Positions 25,113 through 33,119 of a stretch of 64,000 nt of DNA are shown here, in pieces (the stretch's first letter is position 1; each line of letters begins with the position of its first letter). The notes under the pieces were generated by a model. That model was not told the DNA's origin and did not search any database. It was given only the letters and a program-made list of their open reading frames with translations. Made by a program: the position numbers and the translations under genes. This DNA is from Bacteroidetes bacterium RIFCSPLOWO2_12_FULL_35_15 (GTDB lineage Bacteria; Bacteroidota; Bacteroidia; 2-12-FULL-35-15): assembly GCA_001769385.1 (NCBI GenBank), contig MEPB01000019.1, forward strand, positions 62,001 through 126,000, in the 5' to 3' direction.

Positions 25113-25638
25113 TTTTTTCCTCCTCCTGTTTTACCTCTTTTTGTTTTTTATAGGAACTAATAATTTTCTTTACATCCGTAGGTTTAACCCATTGATGCAC
25201 ATCATCATTTACCATGATGATAGGAGCTAAGCCACAGGCTCCGAAACAACGTCCGACATCTAAAGTAAAAAGTTTATCGGGCGAAGTCTCACCAATTTCA
25301 ATACTTAATTGTTGTTTGAGGGCTGTTAATATTTCATTGGCTCCCTGCACATAACATGCTGTTCCAAGGCAAACCCGTATCAAAAATTTGCCGCGTGGTT
25401 TTAATGAGAAAAAAGAATAAAACGTGATAACGCCATATACTTTTTGTAAAGGCTCATTCAGAATTTCTGAAATTTTAAGAATCGCTTCCTGAGGAATATA
25501 TCCAAAAAGACTTTGTGTTGCTTGAAGTACAGGTATCAATGCACCGGGTTTGTCTTTAAATGAAATAATGATTTCTTCCAATCTATCCAACAATCCCTCT
25601 TCATCATTACCACAGGAACATTTTTCAACTTTTGCCAT
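25102..25638 (-). CDS. Formate dehydrogenase 2, NuoE-type gamma subunit
   Basis: A 178-residue NuoE-like protein: an N-terminal helical domain (SLFGYIPQEAILKISEIL, then VYGVITFYSFF, both family hallmarks) and a thioredoxin-fold domain with a 2Fe-2S site (Cys90, Cys95, Cys131, Cys135). A short extra CSC near the N-terminus (Cys7, Cys9) is not part of the usual site. It carries electrons between the NuoF-like subunit and NAD or its partners. It is the first gene of the gamma-beta-alpha operon and overlaps beta by 11 bp, which indicates translational coupling. The Lys/Glu-rich tail lies in the overlap. Confidence 0.9.
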   Translation of the reverse strand: MAKVEKCSCGNDEEGLLDRLEEIIISFKDKPGALIPVLQATQSLFGYIPQEAILKISEILNEPLQKVYGVITFYSFFSLKPRGKFLIRVCLGTACYVQGANEILTALKQQLSIEIGETSPDKLFTLDVGRCFGACGLAPIIMVNDDVHQWVKPTDVKKIISSYKKQKEVKQEEEKNGY

Positions 25639-25677
25639 TTGAACAATATGTATTTAATTTGTTACTTTTCGTATTAA

Positions 25678-25725
25678 AGTGTTTTTGCCACGAAGGCGCA
25701 AAGACGCAAAGTCTTTCTCACTAAA
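25678..25725. repeat. Dispersed repeat fragment before formate dehydrogenase 2
   Basis: The GCCACGAAGGCGCAAAGACG segment, with AAGAC-GCAAA-GTCTT as a 5-bp dyad, resembles a repeat commonly scattered in bacterial intergenic DNA. It lies between fdhD and the gamma gene. Confidence 0.4.
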
Positions 25726-25761
25726 TAATTATATTTTATTTATGTCTATGCGACAGTTTAT

Positions 25762-26565
25762 TTAATGAACTTTAATATTTTCAATATGGCTATAAGCAGT
25801 AAATTTATTCTCCCTGCAAAAAGCCATCAGTGTTATTCCTAATGCTTCGGATAGATCAACCGCTAATGAGGATGGTGCCGAAACTGCTGCCAAAAAAGGA
25901 ATACCGGCAGCAAAACATTTGTTTACAATTTCGTAAGAGATGCGTCCGCTTACTACCATGCATTTTGCATTGTTCAATTGTTTTTGAAAAATTAAACTTC
26001 CGATCACTTTATCAACTGCATTGTGTCTTCCGATATCTTCCTGAATTGTCAATTGCTTCCCTTCAATTGTAAATGCCGCTGCTGCATGTGATCCGCCTGA
26101 TTGTTTGAATGTGTTTTGAGCCGAATTCATTTGTTCAAACATTCTTCCTACAAGTTCTGAATCTAATTTTTCTTCTACGATTATTTTTTTTGAATCACTT
26201 GGCAAGGTATCCAGTTCTGATTTCCCGCAAATTCCGCAAGACGAAACCGAAACAATGCTCCGGGAAATCTCCATTCCTTTTCCAACTTTTTCTTTAGGAA
26301 TGGTTACGTCAACTGATGTGATAAAACCTTTTTCGTTCATTTCTTTTACTACAATTATTGGATCAGGTTCTGGTTCCGAATAAACTCTTTCAGTAAATAA
26401 AAGTCCACGCACAAGCTCATTCTCAGAGCCCGGGGTACGCATGGTAATAGTAAATGGAGTATTGTTAATGGTTATTTTTAGCGACTCTTCTACTACAAGA
26501 ATATCGTTAACCTGAATGGATTTTCCTTCGGTATATTTTTGACCTTTATAGGAGGATGTACTCAT
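25762..26565 (-). CDS. fdhD: FdhD, sulfur carrier for formate dehydrogenase maturation
   Basis: A 267-residue FdhD. Known role: it moves sulfur from a cysteine desulfurase to the molybdenum cofactor, adding the sulfido ligand that formate dehydrogenase needs. The essential Cys pair is SSCGICGKSEL (Cys110, Cys113), matching the C-x-x-C of the family. Other hallmarks: LVRGLLFTERV, GGSHAAAAFT, EDIGRHNAVDKVIG and the C-terminal ISYEIVNKCFAAGIPFLAAVSAPSSLA. It lies 123 bp upstream of the gamma subunit gene on the same strand. It would serve both formate dehydrogenases, since no second fdhD is seen. Confidence 0.95.
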   Translation of the reverse strand: MSTSSYKGQKYTEGKSIQVNDILVVEESLKITINNTPFTITMRTPGSENELVRGLLFTERVYSEPEPDPIIVVKEMNEKGFITSVDVTIPKEKVGKGMEISRSIVSVSSCGICGKSELDTLPSDSKKIIVEEKLDSELVGRMFEQMNSAQNTFKQSGGSHAAAAFTIEGKQLTIQEDIGRHNAVDKVIGSLIFQKQLNNAKCMVVSGRISYEIVNKCFAAGIPFLAAVSAPSSLAVDLSEALGITLMAFCRENKFTAYSHIENIKVH

Positions 26566-26629
26566 TTTAATATTTTTATCATTTCTAGCTTGCCCGGGAA
26601 ATCGTTATGTTATTTTGTAACGATGTTAA

Positions 26630-26695
26630 CAATTGTAAAGATTCCTCCGCGAAGTTTATACTGAGCGAATCCGAAGTAGTCGGAATGACATTTGT
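26630..26695. repeat. Dispersed palindromic repeat, degenerate copy
   Basis: GATTCCTCCGCGAAGTTTAT and, 3', CCGAAGTAGTCGGAATGACA recall the inner arms of the MITE-like elements. No terminal repeats are seen. It lies between fhs and fdhD. Confidence 0.5.
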
Positions 26696-26731
26696 TTTTA
26701 GATTTTTAAATTAAAATCTTATTTAAAATAA

Positions 26732-28411
26732 TTAAGACAGCCCTGTTATTTTTCCATTTGCATCAATATCCATTCCTTCAGAAGCTGGTGTTTCAGGTAA
26801 TCCCGGCATACGCATCATTTCACCAAGGATTGGAATTACAAAACCTGCTCCGGCAGCAAATTCAAATTCACGAACAGTCACATTAAAGTTTCGTGGACGG
26901 CCGATTTTCGATTCATTATCAGATAAGGATTTCTGAGTTTTTGCCATACAGATTGGCAATTTATCATAACCCAGTGCATTGATTGTTTTTAACCCTGAAC
27001 GTGCTTTTGCAGAATACTCAACACCATCAGCACCATAAATTTCGGTAGCGATAATTTTTATTTTTTCTTCAATGGATAAATTCCAATCATACAAAGGTTT
27101 GAAATTATTTTCACCGCTTTCAATAACTTTTACCACGGCTTTAGCAAGGTCGGTTGTGCCTGCTCCTCCTTTTGCCCAACATTCTGAAAGTACTGCATCA
27201 ACACCATGTTTAGCACATTCGGTTTTAATAAATTCTACTTCTTCTTTTGAATCACTGATAAAGCTGTTGATAGCAACAACCGGTTTTATTCCGAATTTTA
27301 AGATGTTTTCAATGTGTTTTTCTAAATTTTCGAATCCTTTTTTTACACGTTCCAGACTTGGAGTATTGTATTCTTCTTTTTTTGCACCACCATGATGGCG
27401 CAATGCTCTTATTGTTGCAACCAACACAACCGCATTTGGTTTTAATCCGGCATATCCGCATTTGATGTTCATGAATTTTTCAGCTCCTAAATCGGCACCA
27501 AAACCAGCTTCTGTTACAACATAATCAGCTAATGATAATCCCATTTTTGTAGCAATGATCGTATTTGTTCCTTGTGCAATGTTTGCAAACGGGCCTCCAT
27601 GAATAATTGCCGGATTTCCTTCTAATGTTTGAACCAGATTTGGTTTGATGGCATCTTTCAATAAAATTGCCATAGCGCCTTCTGCCTTTAAATCACGAGC
27701 GAAAATTGGTTTTTTATCGAATGTATATCCAACAAAAATATTTCCAAGTTTTGTTTTCAGGTCTTCAATGTTTTTCGACATACACAAAATCGCCATCACT
27801 TCTGAAGCCGGAGTGATATTAAATCCGTCCTGACGAGGAGTTCCATTAGTTGTTCCGCCCAGGCCAATCACAATGTTACGTAAGGAGCGATCGTTCATAT
27901 CCATGACCCTTTTCCAAACAACTGTCCTTGCATCAATATTTAGATTGCGTGTTTTGTTTTGAATGTTGTTATCAATTAAAGCAGCCAATAAATTATTTGC
28001 TTTTTCAATAGCGGAAAAATCACCGGTGAAATGTAAATTTATATCTTCCATCGGTATTACCTGAGAGTATCCGCCACCGGCAGCTCCACCTTTTATTCCG
28101 AATACCGGTCCGAGCGAAGGTTCGCGCAGGACAACAGCAGTTTTTTTACCAATTATGTTTAATCCTTCGGTTAAACCGATCGAAGTGGTTGTTTTTCCTT
28201 CTCCTGCAGGAGTCGGGCTTATAGCAGTTACTAAAACTAATTTATGTTTTTTAATTTTTTCTTCATCTATAAATGACAAAGGAAGTTTCGCTTTATACTT
28301 TCCGAAATGTTCCAGATCATCGGCTGCAATTCCTAACTTGCCTGCTATTTCATTAATGTGTTTAATCGTTGCGTTTTGTGCGATATCTAAATCAGATGGA
28401 ACTGTACTCAT
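26732..28411 (-). CDS. fhs: Formate-tetrahydrofolate ligase
   Basis: A 559-residue cytosolic enzyme that uses ATP to join formate to tetrahydrofolate, giving 10-formyl-THF. Length is typical (about 556-560). The P-loop is TPAGEGKTTTSIGL (about residues 70-83). Further hallmarks are VLREPSLGPVFGIKGGAAGGGYSQ, INLHFTGDF, VVTEAGFGADLGAEKF and the C-terminal PGLPETPASEGMDI. It lies upstream of fdhD on the same strand with a ~165-bp gap. Context: formate made or consumed by the two dehydrogenases can enter the one-carbon pool here. The enzymes that would take 10-formyl-THF further (FolD and later) are not in the window, so a full reductive pathway cannot be claimed. A near-match to a Crp/Fnr dyad lies 76 bp upstream. 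Confidence 0.96.
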   Translation of the reverse strand: MSTVPSDLDIAQNATIKHINEIAGKLGIAADDLEHFGKYKAKLPLSFIDEEKIKKHKLVLVTAISPTPAGEGKTTTSIGLTEGLNIIGKKTAVVLREPSLGPVFGIKGGAAGGGYSQVIPMEDINLHFTGDFSAIEKANNLLAALIDNNIQNKTRNLNIDARTVVWKRVMDMNDRSLRNIVIGLGGTTNGTPRQDGFNITPASEVMAILCMSKNIEDLKTKLGNIFVGYTFDKKPIFARDLKAEGAMAILLKDAIKPNLVQTLEGNPAIIHGGPFANIAQGTNTIIATKMGLSLADYVVTEAGFGADLGAEKFMNIKCGYAGLKPNAVVLVATIRALRHHGGAKKEEYNTPSLERVKKGFENLEKHIENILKFGIKPVVAINSFISDSKEEVEFIKTECAKHGVDAVLSECWAKGGAGTTDLAKAVVKVIESGENNFKPLYDWNLSIEEKIKIIATEIYGADGVEYSAKARSGLKTINALGYDKLPICMAKTQKSLSDNESKIGRPRNFNVTVREFEFAAGAGFVIPILGEMMRMPGLPETPASEGMDIDANGKITGLS

Positions 28412-28697
28412 AGTTTGGGATCTCCTTTAAAATTTTTATAAATTGTTTATTTAATCAAAAGTGAATAAAAAGAATGAAATCTATTATGACAAATATCAGT
28501 ATTTCTGGTTCTAAGATACAAATCTTGTCATCTAAATTTGTATTATTCGAAACGTTTTTTTGAATCATACCAATTGAAATATAAAATGTCCAATCATCAT
28601 CTCCTTTTTACAAGGAGAGGGTTGGGTGAGGTTTTAAAAATAGAAATTTTAGATTTCACTTTGAATCAGTAGTGCATTAGAAAGAGATTTCTTTTGA
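28412..28697. other. Divergent intergenic region between fhs and efp
   Basis: It holds TGAC-AAAT-ATCA at 28487-28498, one mismatch from a Crp/Fnr core and 76 bp upstream of fhs. Around 28598-28632 lies a palindromic repeat (CTCCTTTTTACAAGGAGAGG then GTTGGGTGAGG), of a kind often scattered in Bacteroidota. No gene is seen. Confidence 0.45.
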
Positions 28698-28728
28698 TTT
28701 GCAATTCAAGCCATAAATCATATCTTTG
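28698..28728 (+). promoter_or_regulatory. Promoter of efp (Bacteroidota sigma-A type)
   Basis: TTTG (28698-28701), exactly 19 bp, then TATCTTTG (28721-28728) fits the TTTG-N19-TAnnTTTG consensus of Bacteroidota perfectly. It ends 39 bp before the efp start codon. Confidence 0.85.
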
Positions 28729-28767
28729 CAATCCAATTAAAAACTCATACTTTAAAATTTAAATTTC

Positions 28768-29328
28768 ATGGCAAACTCAGGAGATATTAATGTAGGTTCA
28801 GTGATCCGTTTTAATGGTGACCTTTGCAGAATAGAAGAATACCAACACCGTACACCGGGGAATTTGCGGGCATTTTATCAGGCACGTATGCGAAATTTAA
28901 AAAATGGAAAGATTGTAGAAAATCGTTTTCGTGCAGGTGAAGCTGTTGAAGTAGTTCGCGTTGATTATAAACAAATGCAATATATTTTTCCGGAAGGGGA
29001 TTTTATTGTTGTAATGGATAATGAAACATTTGAACAAGTATATGTGCCCTCTTTTTTATTCGGTGATGGTATAAAATTCCTGAAAGAAGGAATGGAAGTA
29101 AAGGTCTCGTTTGAAGGTGATGAACCAATTTTGGCAGAAGGACCTACATTTGTCGAACTTGTTATTACCTATGCAGAGCCCGGTGTAAAAGGTGATACTG
29201 CAACAAATACATTAAAGCCGGCCACAATGGAGACGGGTGCTATCGTAAACGTTCCTTTATTTGTTAATGAAGGTGAAAAAATTAAAATAGATACACGTAC
29301 TAATTCATACGTGGAGCGTGTAAAATAA
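28768..29328 (+). CDS. efp: Elongation factor P
   Basis: A 186-residue EF-P of standard length, which relieves ribosomes stalled at polyproline by entering next to the P site. The three beta-barrel domains are intact: KOW-like (1-63), OB (64-125) and C-terminal (130-186, with GDTATNTLKPATMETGA and INTRTNSYVERV-like end). The tip loop reads HRTPGNLRAFYQ; the position of the modified Lys34 of E. coli (PGK) is Asn32, with Arg34 two residues later. So neither beta-lysylation nor the rhamnosylated-Arg pattern at that exact position is possible. It has its own promoter and terminator and precedes an lpxD paralogue. Confidence 0.96.
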   Translation: MANSGDINVGSVIRFNGDLCRIEEYQHRTPGNLRAFYQARMRNLKNGKIVENRFRAGEAVEVVRVDYKQMQYIFPEGDFIVVMDNETFEQVYVPSFLFGDGIKFLKEGMEVKVSFEGDEPILAEGPTFVELVITYAEPGVKGDTATNTLKPATMETGAIVNVPLFVNEGEKIKIDTRTNSYVERVK

Positions 29329-29349
29329 GTATAACAAACAATCATTTTA

Positions 29350-29387
29350 AAGCGCCCCAGCAACACTATTGATGGGGCGTTTTTTTA
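29350..29387 (+). terminator. Rho-independent terminator of efp
   Basis: CGCCCCA (29353-29359) pairs with TGGGGCG (29373-29379), followed by T8, 25 bp after the efp stop. Confidence 0.9.
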
Positions 29388-29427
29388 TCCTTATCTTTGA
29401 ACCCTTTAACAAGCAATTATTAAATAG

Positions 29428-30360
29428 ATGAAATTACCAGGTCCAAATAAACTGAAAGATATTGCTGCGATCATTAATTGTGAATTTGAGGGAGATCCGA
29501 ATCATATTGTTAATGGTTTAAATGAGATCCATATGGTAGAAGAAGGTGATATTGTTTTTGTAGATCATCCTAAATATTATACGAAAGCGCTCAGTTCAAA
29601 AGCCACAACTATTTTAATCAATAAAAAAGTGGAATGCCCCCAAGGCAAAGCATTATTGATCTCTGAGGATCCATTTACCGATTATAATAAGTTGGTGCGT
29701 TATTTTCAACCTGTAAATTATTCACAAAAAAACATCAGTGATACTGCTAAAATTGGTGCGGATAGTGTTATTATGCCGGGAGTCTATTTGGGAAACAATG
29801 TAACTATAGGAACTAATTGTGTGATCCATCCTAATGTGGTTATTTATGATAATTGCCATTTAGGTAATAATGTAATTATTCATGCCGGTACAGTGATTGG
29901 AGCGGATGCATTTTATTATAAAAAACGTGCTGCCTTTTTTGATAAAATGATCTCTTGCGGTAGAGTTATGATTCAGGATGATGTTGAAATTGGCGCCCTA
30001 TGTACAATTGATAAAGGAGTTTCGGGGGATACGGTAATTGGTGCAGGAACAAAAATTGATAATCATGTTCAGATCGGACATGATACACAAGTAGGGAAAA
30101 TGTGTTTGATGGCTTCTCATGTGGGAGTTGCGGGTGTCGTAACTATTGAAGATGGAGTAACGCTATGGGGACAAGCAGGTGTGCGGAGTGATGTAAGGAT
30201 AGGGAAAGGGGCGGTGCTATTGGCACAAGCAGGATTAGGAGAAGATATTCCGGAAGGGAAAACTTATTTTGGTTCTCCCGCAGGAGAAGCAAGAGGTAAG
30301 ATGAAAGAAGTAGCAGCACTTAAAATGTTACCCGAATTAATAAAAAAAATGAATCAGTAA
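29428..30360 (+). CDS. LpxD-like acyltransferase paralogue
   Basis: A 310-residue LpxD family protein. An N-terminal uridine-binding-like domain (about 1-100) precedes a left-handed beta-helix of hexapeptide repeats (about 105-280: IGADSVIMPGVYLGNNVTIG and onward). His218 in NHVQIGHDTQVG matches the catalytic His of LpxD. LpxD adds 3-hydroxyacyl chains to the lipid A precursor. The main lpxD of Bacteroidota usually lies with lpxC-fabZ and lpxA, and a second copy next to efp is a recurrent arrangement as I recall it, so this is likely the paralogue with possibly different acyl or sugar preference. A -7-like TATCTTTG lies at 29392-29399, after the efp terminator. Confidence 0.85.
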   Translation: MKLPGPNKLKDIAAIINCEFEGDPNHIVNGLNEIHMVEEGDIVFVDHPKYYTKALSSKATTILINKKVECPQGKALLISEDPFTDYNKLVRYFQPVNYSQKNISDTAKIGADSVIMPGVYLGNNVTIGTNCVIHPNVVIYDNCHLGNNVIIHAGTVIGADAFYYKKRAAFFDKMISCGRVMIQDDVEIGALCTIDKGVSGDTVIGAGTKIDNHVQIGHDTQVGKMCLMASHVGVAGVVTIEDGVTLWGQAGVRSDVRIGKGAVLLAQAGLGEDIPEGKTYFGSPAGEARGKMKEVAALKMLPELIKKMNQ

Positions 30361-30442
30361 CGATTTGGAAGATCAATCAATTTGAATTTTTAGATTCAAT
30401 TTATAATTCAAATTATTTATTTTCCTTCGATCCAAATTAGCA

Positions 30443-31663
30443 ATGGCAACTCAAGCAAATAATAATTCTTCAAAACCTATTAAGGATATTAAACTTAATT
30501 CGCTTTTGGAGATCACCAAAGCTATCAACCATAATTTTTCAACAGAACAGATTCTTGAGATTTTTAAGGAAGTCCTTGAAACACAATTAAACATTGGGAA
30601 ATTAGTGTTATTCAGTAATGATAATGGGTGGAAATGTATTTTAAAGTATGGTGTTGGAGATGAATACAATGATATTGATATTGATCGGGATTTATCACCA
30701 ATAGATGAGATCGGAACCATTAATTTTTCTAAAAAAACATTAAATAAATCATTTGAAATTGTAATTCCTGTTTTTCATAAATCTCAGCCATTGGCTTATT
30801 TGCTGATAGGGGATCTGGAAGATAAATTAGAATTGAGTCCTGCCATAAAACATTTGCCTTTTGTTCAAACGCTTACCAGTATCATTGTTGTTGCTATAGA
30901 AAATAAAAAATTAGCAAAAGAAAATATTCGTCAGGCTGCAATCAAAAAAGAGTTAGAATTAGCCTCCGAAATGCAATCCATGCTTTTCCCTTCCTCTTTA
31001 CCTCATGATAATAAACTGGACGTTGCAGCCTATTACCTGCCGCATCAACAAGTGGGTGGTGATTATTATGATTTTATCTGGCTGAATGAAAATGAGTTTG
31101 CCTTTTGCGTTGCAGATGTTTCAGGTAAAGGAATTGCTGCTGCTTTATTAATGTCAAATTTTCAAGCTAATCTTCGTATTTTATTTAATCATACTTCCTC
31201 ATTAACAGAGCTTGTTCGCGAATTGAATACCAAAGTAATGGCGAGCGCTAAAGGTGAAAAATTTATTACTTTATTCATCGCAAAATATAATTTAATTACT
31301 CGTACATTAACTTATATAAATGCAGCGCATAATCCACCATTACTGGCATCCGGTAGTTTTATCAGCTCTTTAAAAATTGGCTGTACCGGATTGGGAATGT
31401 TTGATGAGATCCTGAAAATAAAAGAAGGTACCGTCAATATTAATCCTGAATCCAGGATCATTTGTTATACGGATGGCTTGGTTGAATTAGAAAACGATAG
31501 TAAAGAAGATTTTGGAATTGATGGATTAAAAGACCTTGTAACAAACAATTCTGACCTTACAATGAATAACCTTAATAAGTTAATTATGGAAACCTTAATT
31601 AACTATAAGCAGAAGCAACCTTATATTGATGATATTGCATTGTTTAGTATAAAAATGCACTAA
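30443..31663 (+). CDS. SpoIIE/RsbU-type PP2C phosphatase with GAF-like sensor
   Basis: A 406-residue cytoplasmic protein. Residues ~15-155 form a GAF-like sensor (LLEITKAINHNFSTEQILEI start, then KLVLFSNDNGWKCILKYG). A short coiled-coil linker (~165-185, AAIKKELELASEMQSMLFP) leads to a SpoIIE-type PP2C phosphatase domain (~190-406). Metal-binding hallmarks are visible: HQQVGGDYYDF, FCVADVSGKGIAAALLM, YINAAHNPP and YTDGLVEL. Such proteins dephosphorylate anti-sigma antagonists or other Ser/Thr-phosphorylated targets in response to a signal. Its target is not in the window. The stop overlaps that of the convergent polysaccharide gene by 4 bp. Confidence 0.9.
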   Translation: MATQANNNSSKPIKDIKLNSLLEITKAINHNFSTEQILEIFKEVLETQLNIGKLVLFSNDNGWKCILKYGVGDEYNDIDIDRDLSPIDEIGTINFSKKTLNKSFEIVIPVFHKSQPLAYLLIGDLEDKLELSPAIKHLPFVQTLTSIIVVAIENKKLAKENIRQAAIKKELELASEMQSMLFPSSLPHDNKLDVAAYYLPHQQVGGDYYDFIWLNENEFAFCVADVSGKGIAAALLMSNFQANLRILFNHTSSLTELVRELNTKVMASAKGEKFITLFIAKYNLITRTLTYINAAHNPPLLASGSFISSLKIGCTGLGMFDEILKIKEGTVNINPESRIICYTDGLVELENDSKEDFGIDGLKDLVTNNSDLTMNNLNKLIMETLINYKQKQPYIDDIALFSIKMH

Positions 31664-33108
31664 CTTTCACTTTCTAGACTGCTTTTTTCTTCTCCCTTGT
31701 TTTTATGATAAATATCTATTGCAACGATCATTGCAATAAATCCCCAAAATGGGACCGATGCTTTATCGGTATCTAAGAAGTTGTTTAATGCTCCATGAAC
31801 AATATAGGTAATAAAACCCAGTATAGTAACTAACAACAATCTCTTCATCTCATAATCTTTTATTGAATAATATAGCCTTAATGCTGTTGATAAAACGGCT
31901 AAGAGAATTGCAATAAATGTTATCGAACCCAATAATCCCGATTCACTTAGTGGACCAAGGTATTCACTATGTGCATTTCCTCTGTCTCCTTTATTGGTAC
32001 TTATTATTGTTTTTTCATTTGCATGTTGAAAAGGAGCATATTGAAAGCTATATGTACCTGGACCGTATCCTAAAATAGGTTTTGCCTCAAACATCCTTAA
32101 TGCACAACTCCAGCGATTCAAACGTTCAACATTTGATGCATCCGTGGAAATGTTGGAAATTGATTCAATGTGTTTATTAAAATCCTGAGATGCATCCTGA
32201 CGATTTGATTCGAGTTTTAAAATGATTTCAGCACGAAATGTAAAAACTACGATTATCACACCAATTAATGCAAACATTAATGTTCGAAATTTAATACGAA
32301 GTAATAATATGAAATAAAAGATAAGCGCAACTGCCAGACTTAACCATGCTGCCCGTGTATAAGAAAAGATCAAAGCAACAATATAAATGATCAAAAATAA
32401 AAAGGCTGTAAAACGAATAGAATTTGAATACTTTTTATTTAGTGTAAAAAACAGTAACACCGGAAAAAACATGGCTAGCATTGCACCATAAATTGTGTGG
32501 TCATTATAAAATGGCGACATTACATAATTGGCCGGTTTCTCACCAAAATCTAATAAATAGTGGTTATATAATGTGTAAAAAACAATTAATGTGAATGCAA
32601 CAATATATAGCCAGAAAAATCTTTTAATGTTTAAATAGTTCTTAAATAATTGTGTGCATAAGAAGTAAAAAACAATTACAAACCATAAACGCGACAATAA
32701 AAATTTAAATGAAACAAGAGGCATTTGACTGGTAATGCTGGTTATTAAAATCCATGCTAAGTTTAAAATGATTGCGATAGTAATAGGGTGATTCATTAAT
32801 TTGTAATCAACCGAACTATGGTTGATTTGTTTTAAAATAAAAATCAACATGATCCCAAAAATAATCGGTTCTGTTGGAAGACTCAATCCAAAACCTTCAT
32901 CATAATCTTGCAGGTTAATTGCTAAGGGTGTTAAAAAAACAACAAGCAAAATAAGCTTATCAAGAGAAAAGAGGGCAAGAAGTAGTACTAGTAGTATCGC
33001 GGGAAATAAATTAAAATAATAAAAATTGAAATAGATACAAGTAGCATTAATTAAAATAAATGCGATACTTAAAATATAAACCCATATTATGTTTTTCTTC
33101 TCTGACAA
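31660..33108 (-). CDS. O-antigen ligase/polymerase (Wzy_C family)
   Basis: A 482-residue membrane protein with about ten to twelve hydrophobic helices and one large periplasmic loop (~300-385). The loop carries the Wzy_C signature: ILGYGPGTYSFQYAPF and GNAHSEYLGPLSESGLLG. Members either polymerise O-units (Wzy) or ligate O-antigen to the lipid core (WaaL), and sequence alone does not decide here. It is the last gene of the minus-strand polysaccharide unit, 11 bp after the second Wzz-like gene, so it is most plausibly the polymerase working with those chain-length regulators. Confidence 0.82.
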   Translation of the reverse strand: MSEKKNIIWVYILSIAFILINATCIYFNFYYFNLFPAILLVLLLALFSLDKLILLVVFLTPLAINLQDYDEGFGLSLPTEPIIFGIMLIFILKQINHSSVDYKLMNHPITIAIILNLAWILITSITSQMPLVSFKFLLSRLWFVIVFYFLCTQLFKNYLNIKRFFWLYIVAFTLIVFYTLYNHYLLDFGEKPANYVMSPFYNDHTIYGAMLAMFFPVLLFFTLNKKYSNSIRFTAFLFLIIYIVALIFSYTRAAWLSLAVALIFYFILLLRIKFRTLMFALIGVIIVVFTFRAEIILKLESNRQDASQDFNKHIESISNISTDASNVERLNRWSCALRMFEAKPILGYGPGTYSFQYAPFQHANEKTIISTNKGDRGNAHSEYLGPLSESGLLGSITFIAILLAVLSTALRLYYSIKDYEMKRLLLVTILGFITYIVHGALNNFLDTDKASVPFWGFIAMIVAIDIYHKNKGEEKSSLESES

Positions 33109-33119
33109 TTTTCAAAAAA

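Noticed and set aside
20227-25638. Iron-only bifurcating hydrogenase
   Set aside because: Beta and gamma resemble HydB/HydC types, but the catalytic subunit has molybdopterin motifs and no H-cluster cysteines.
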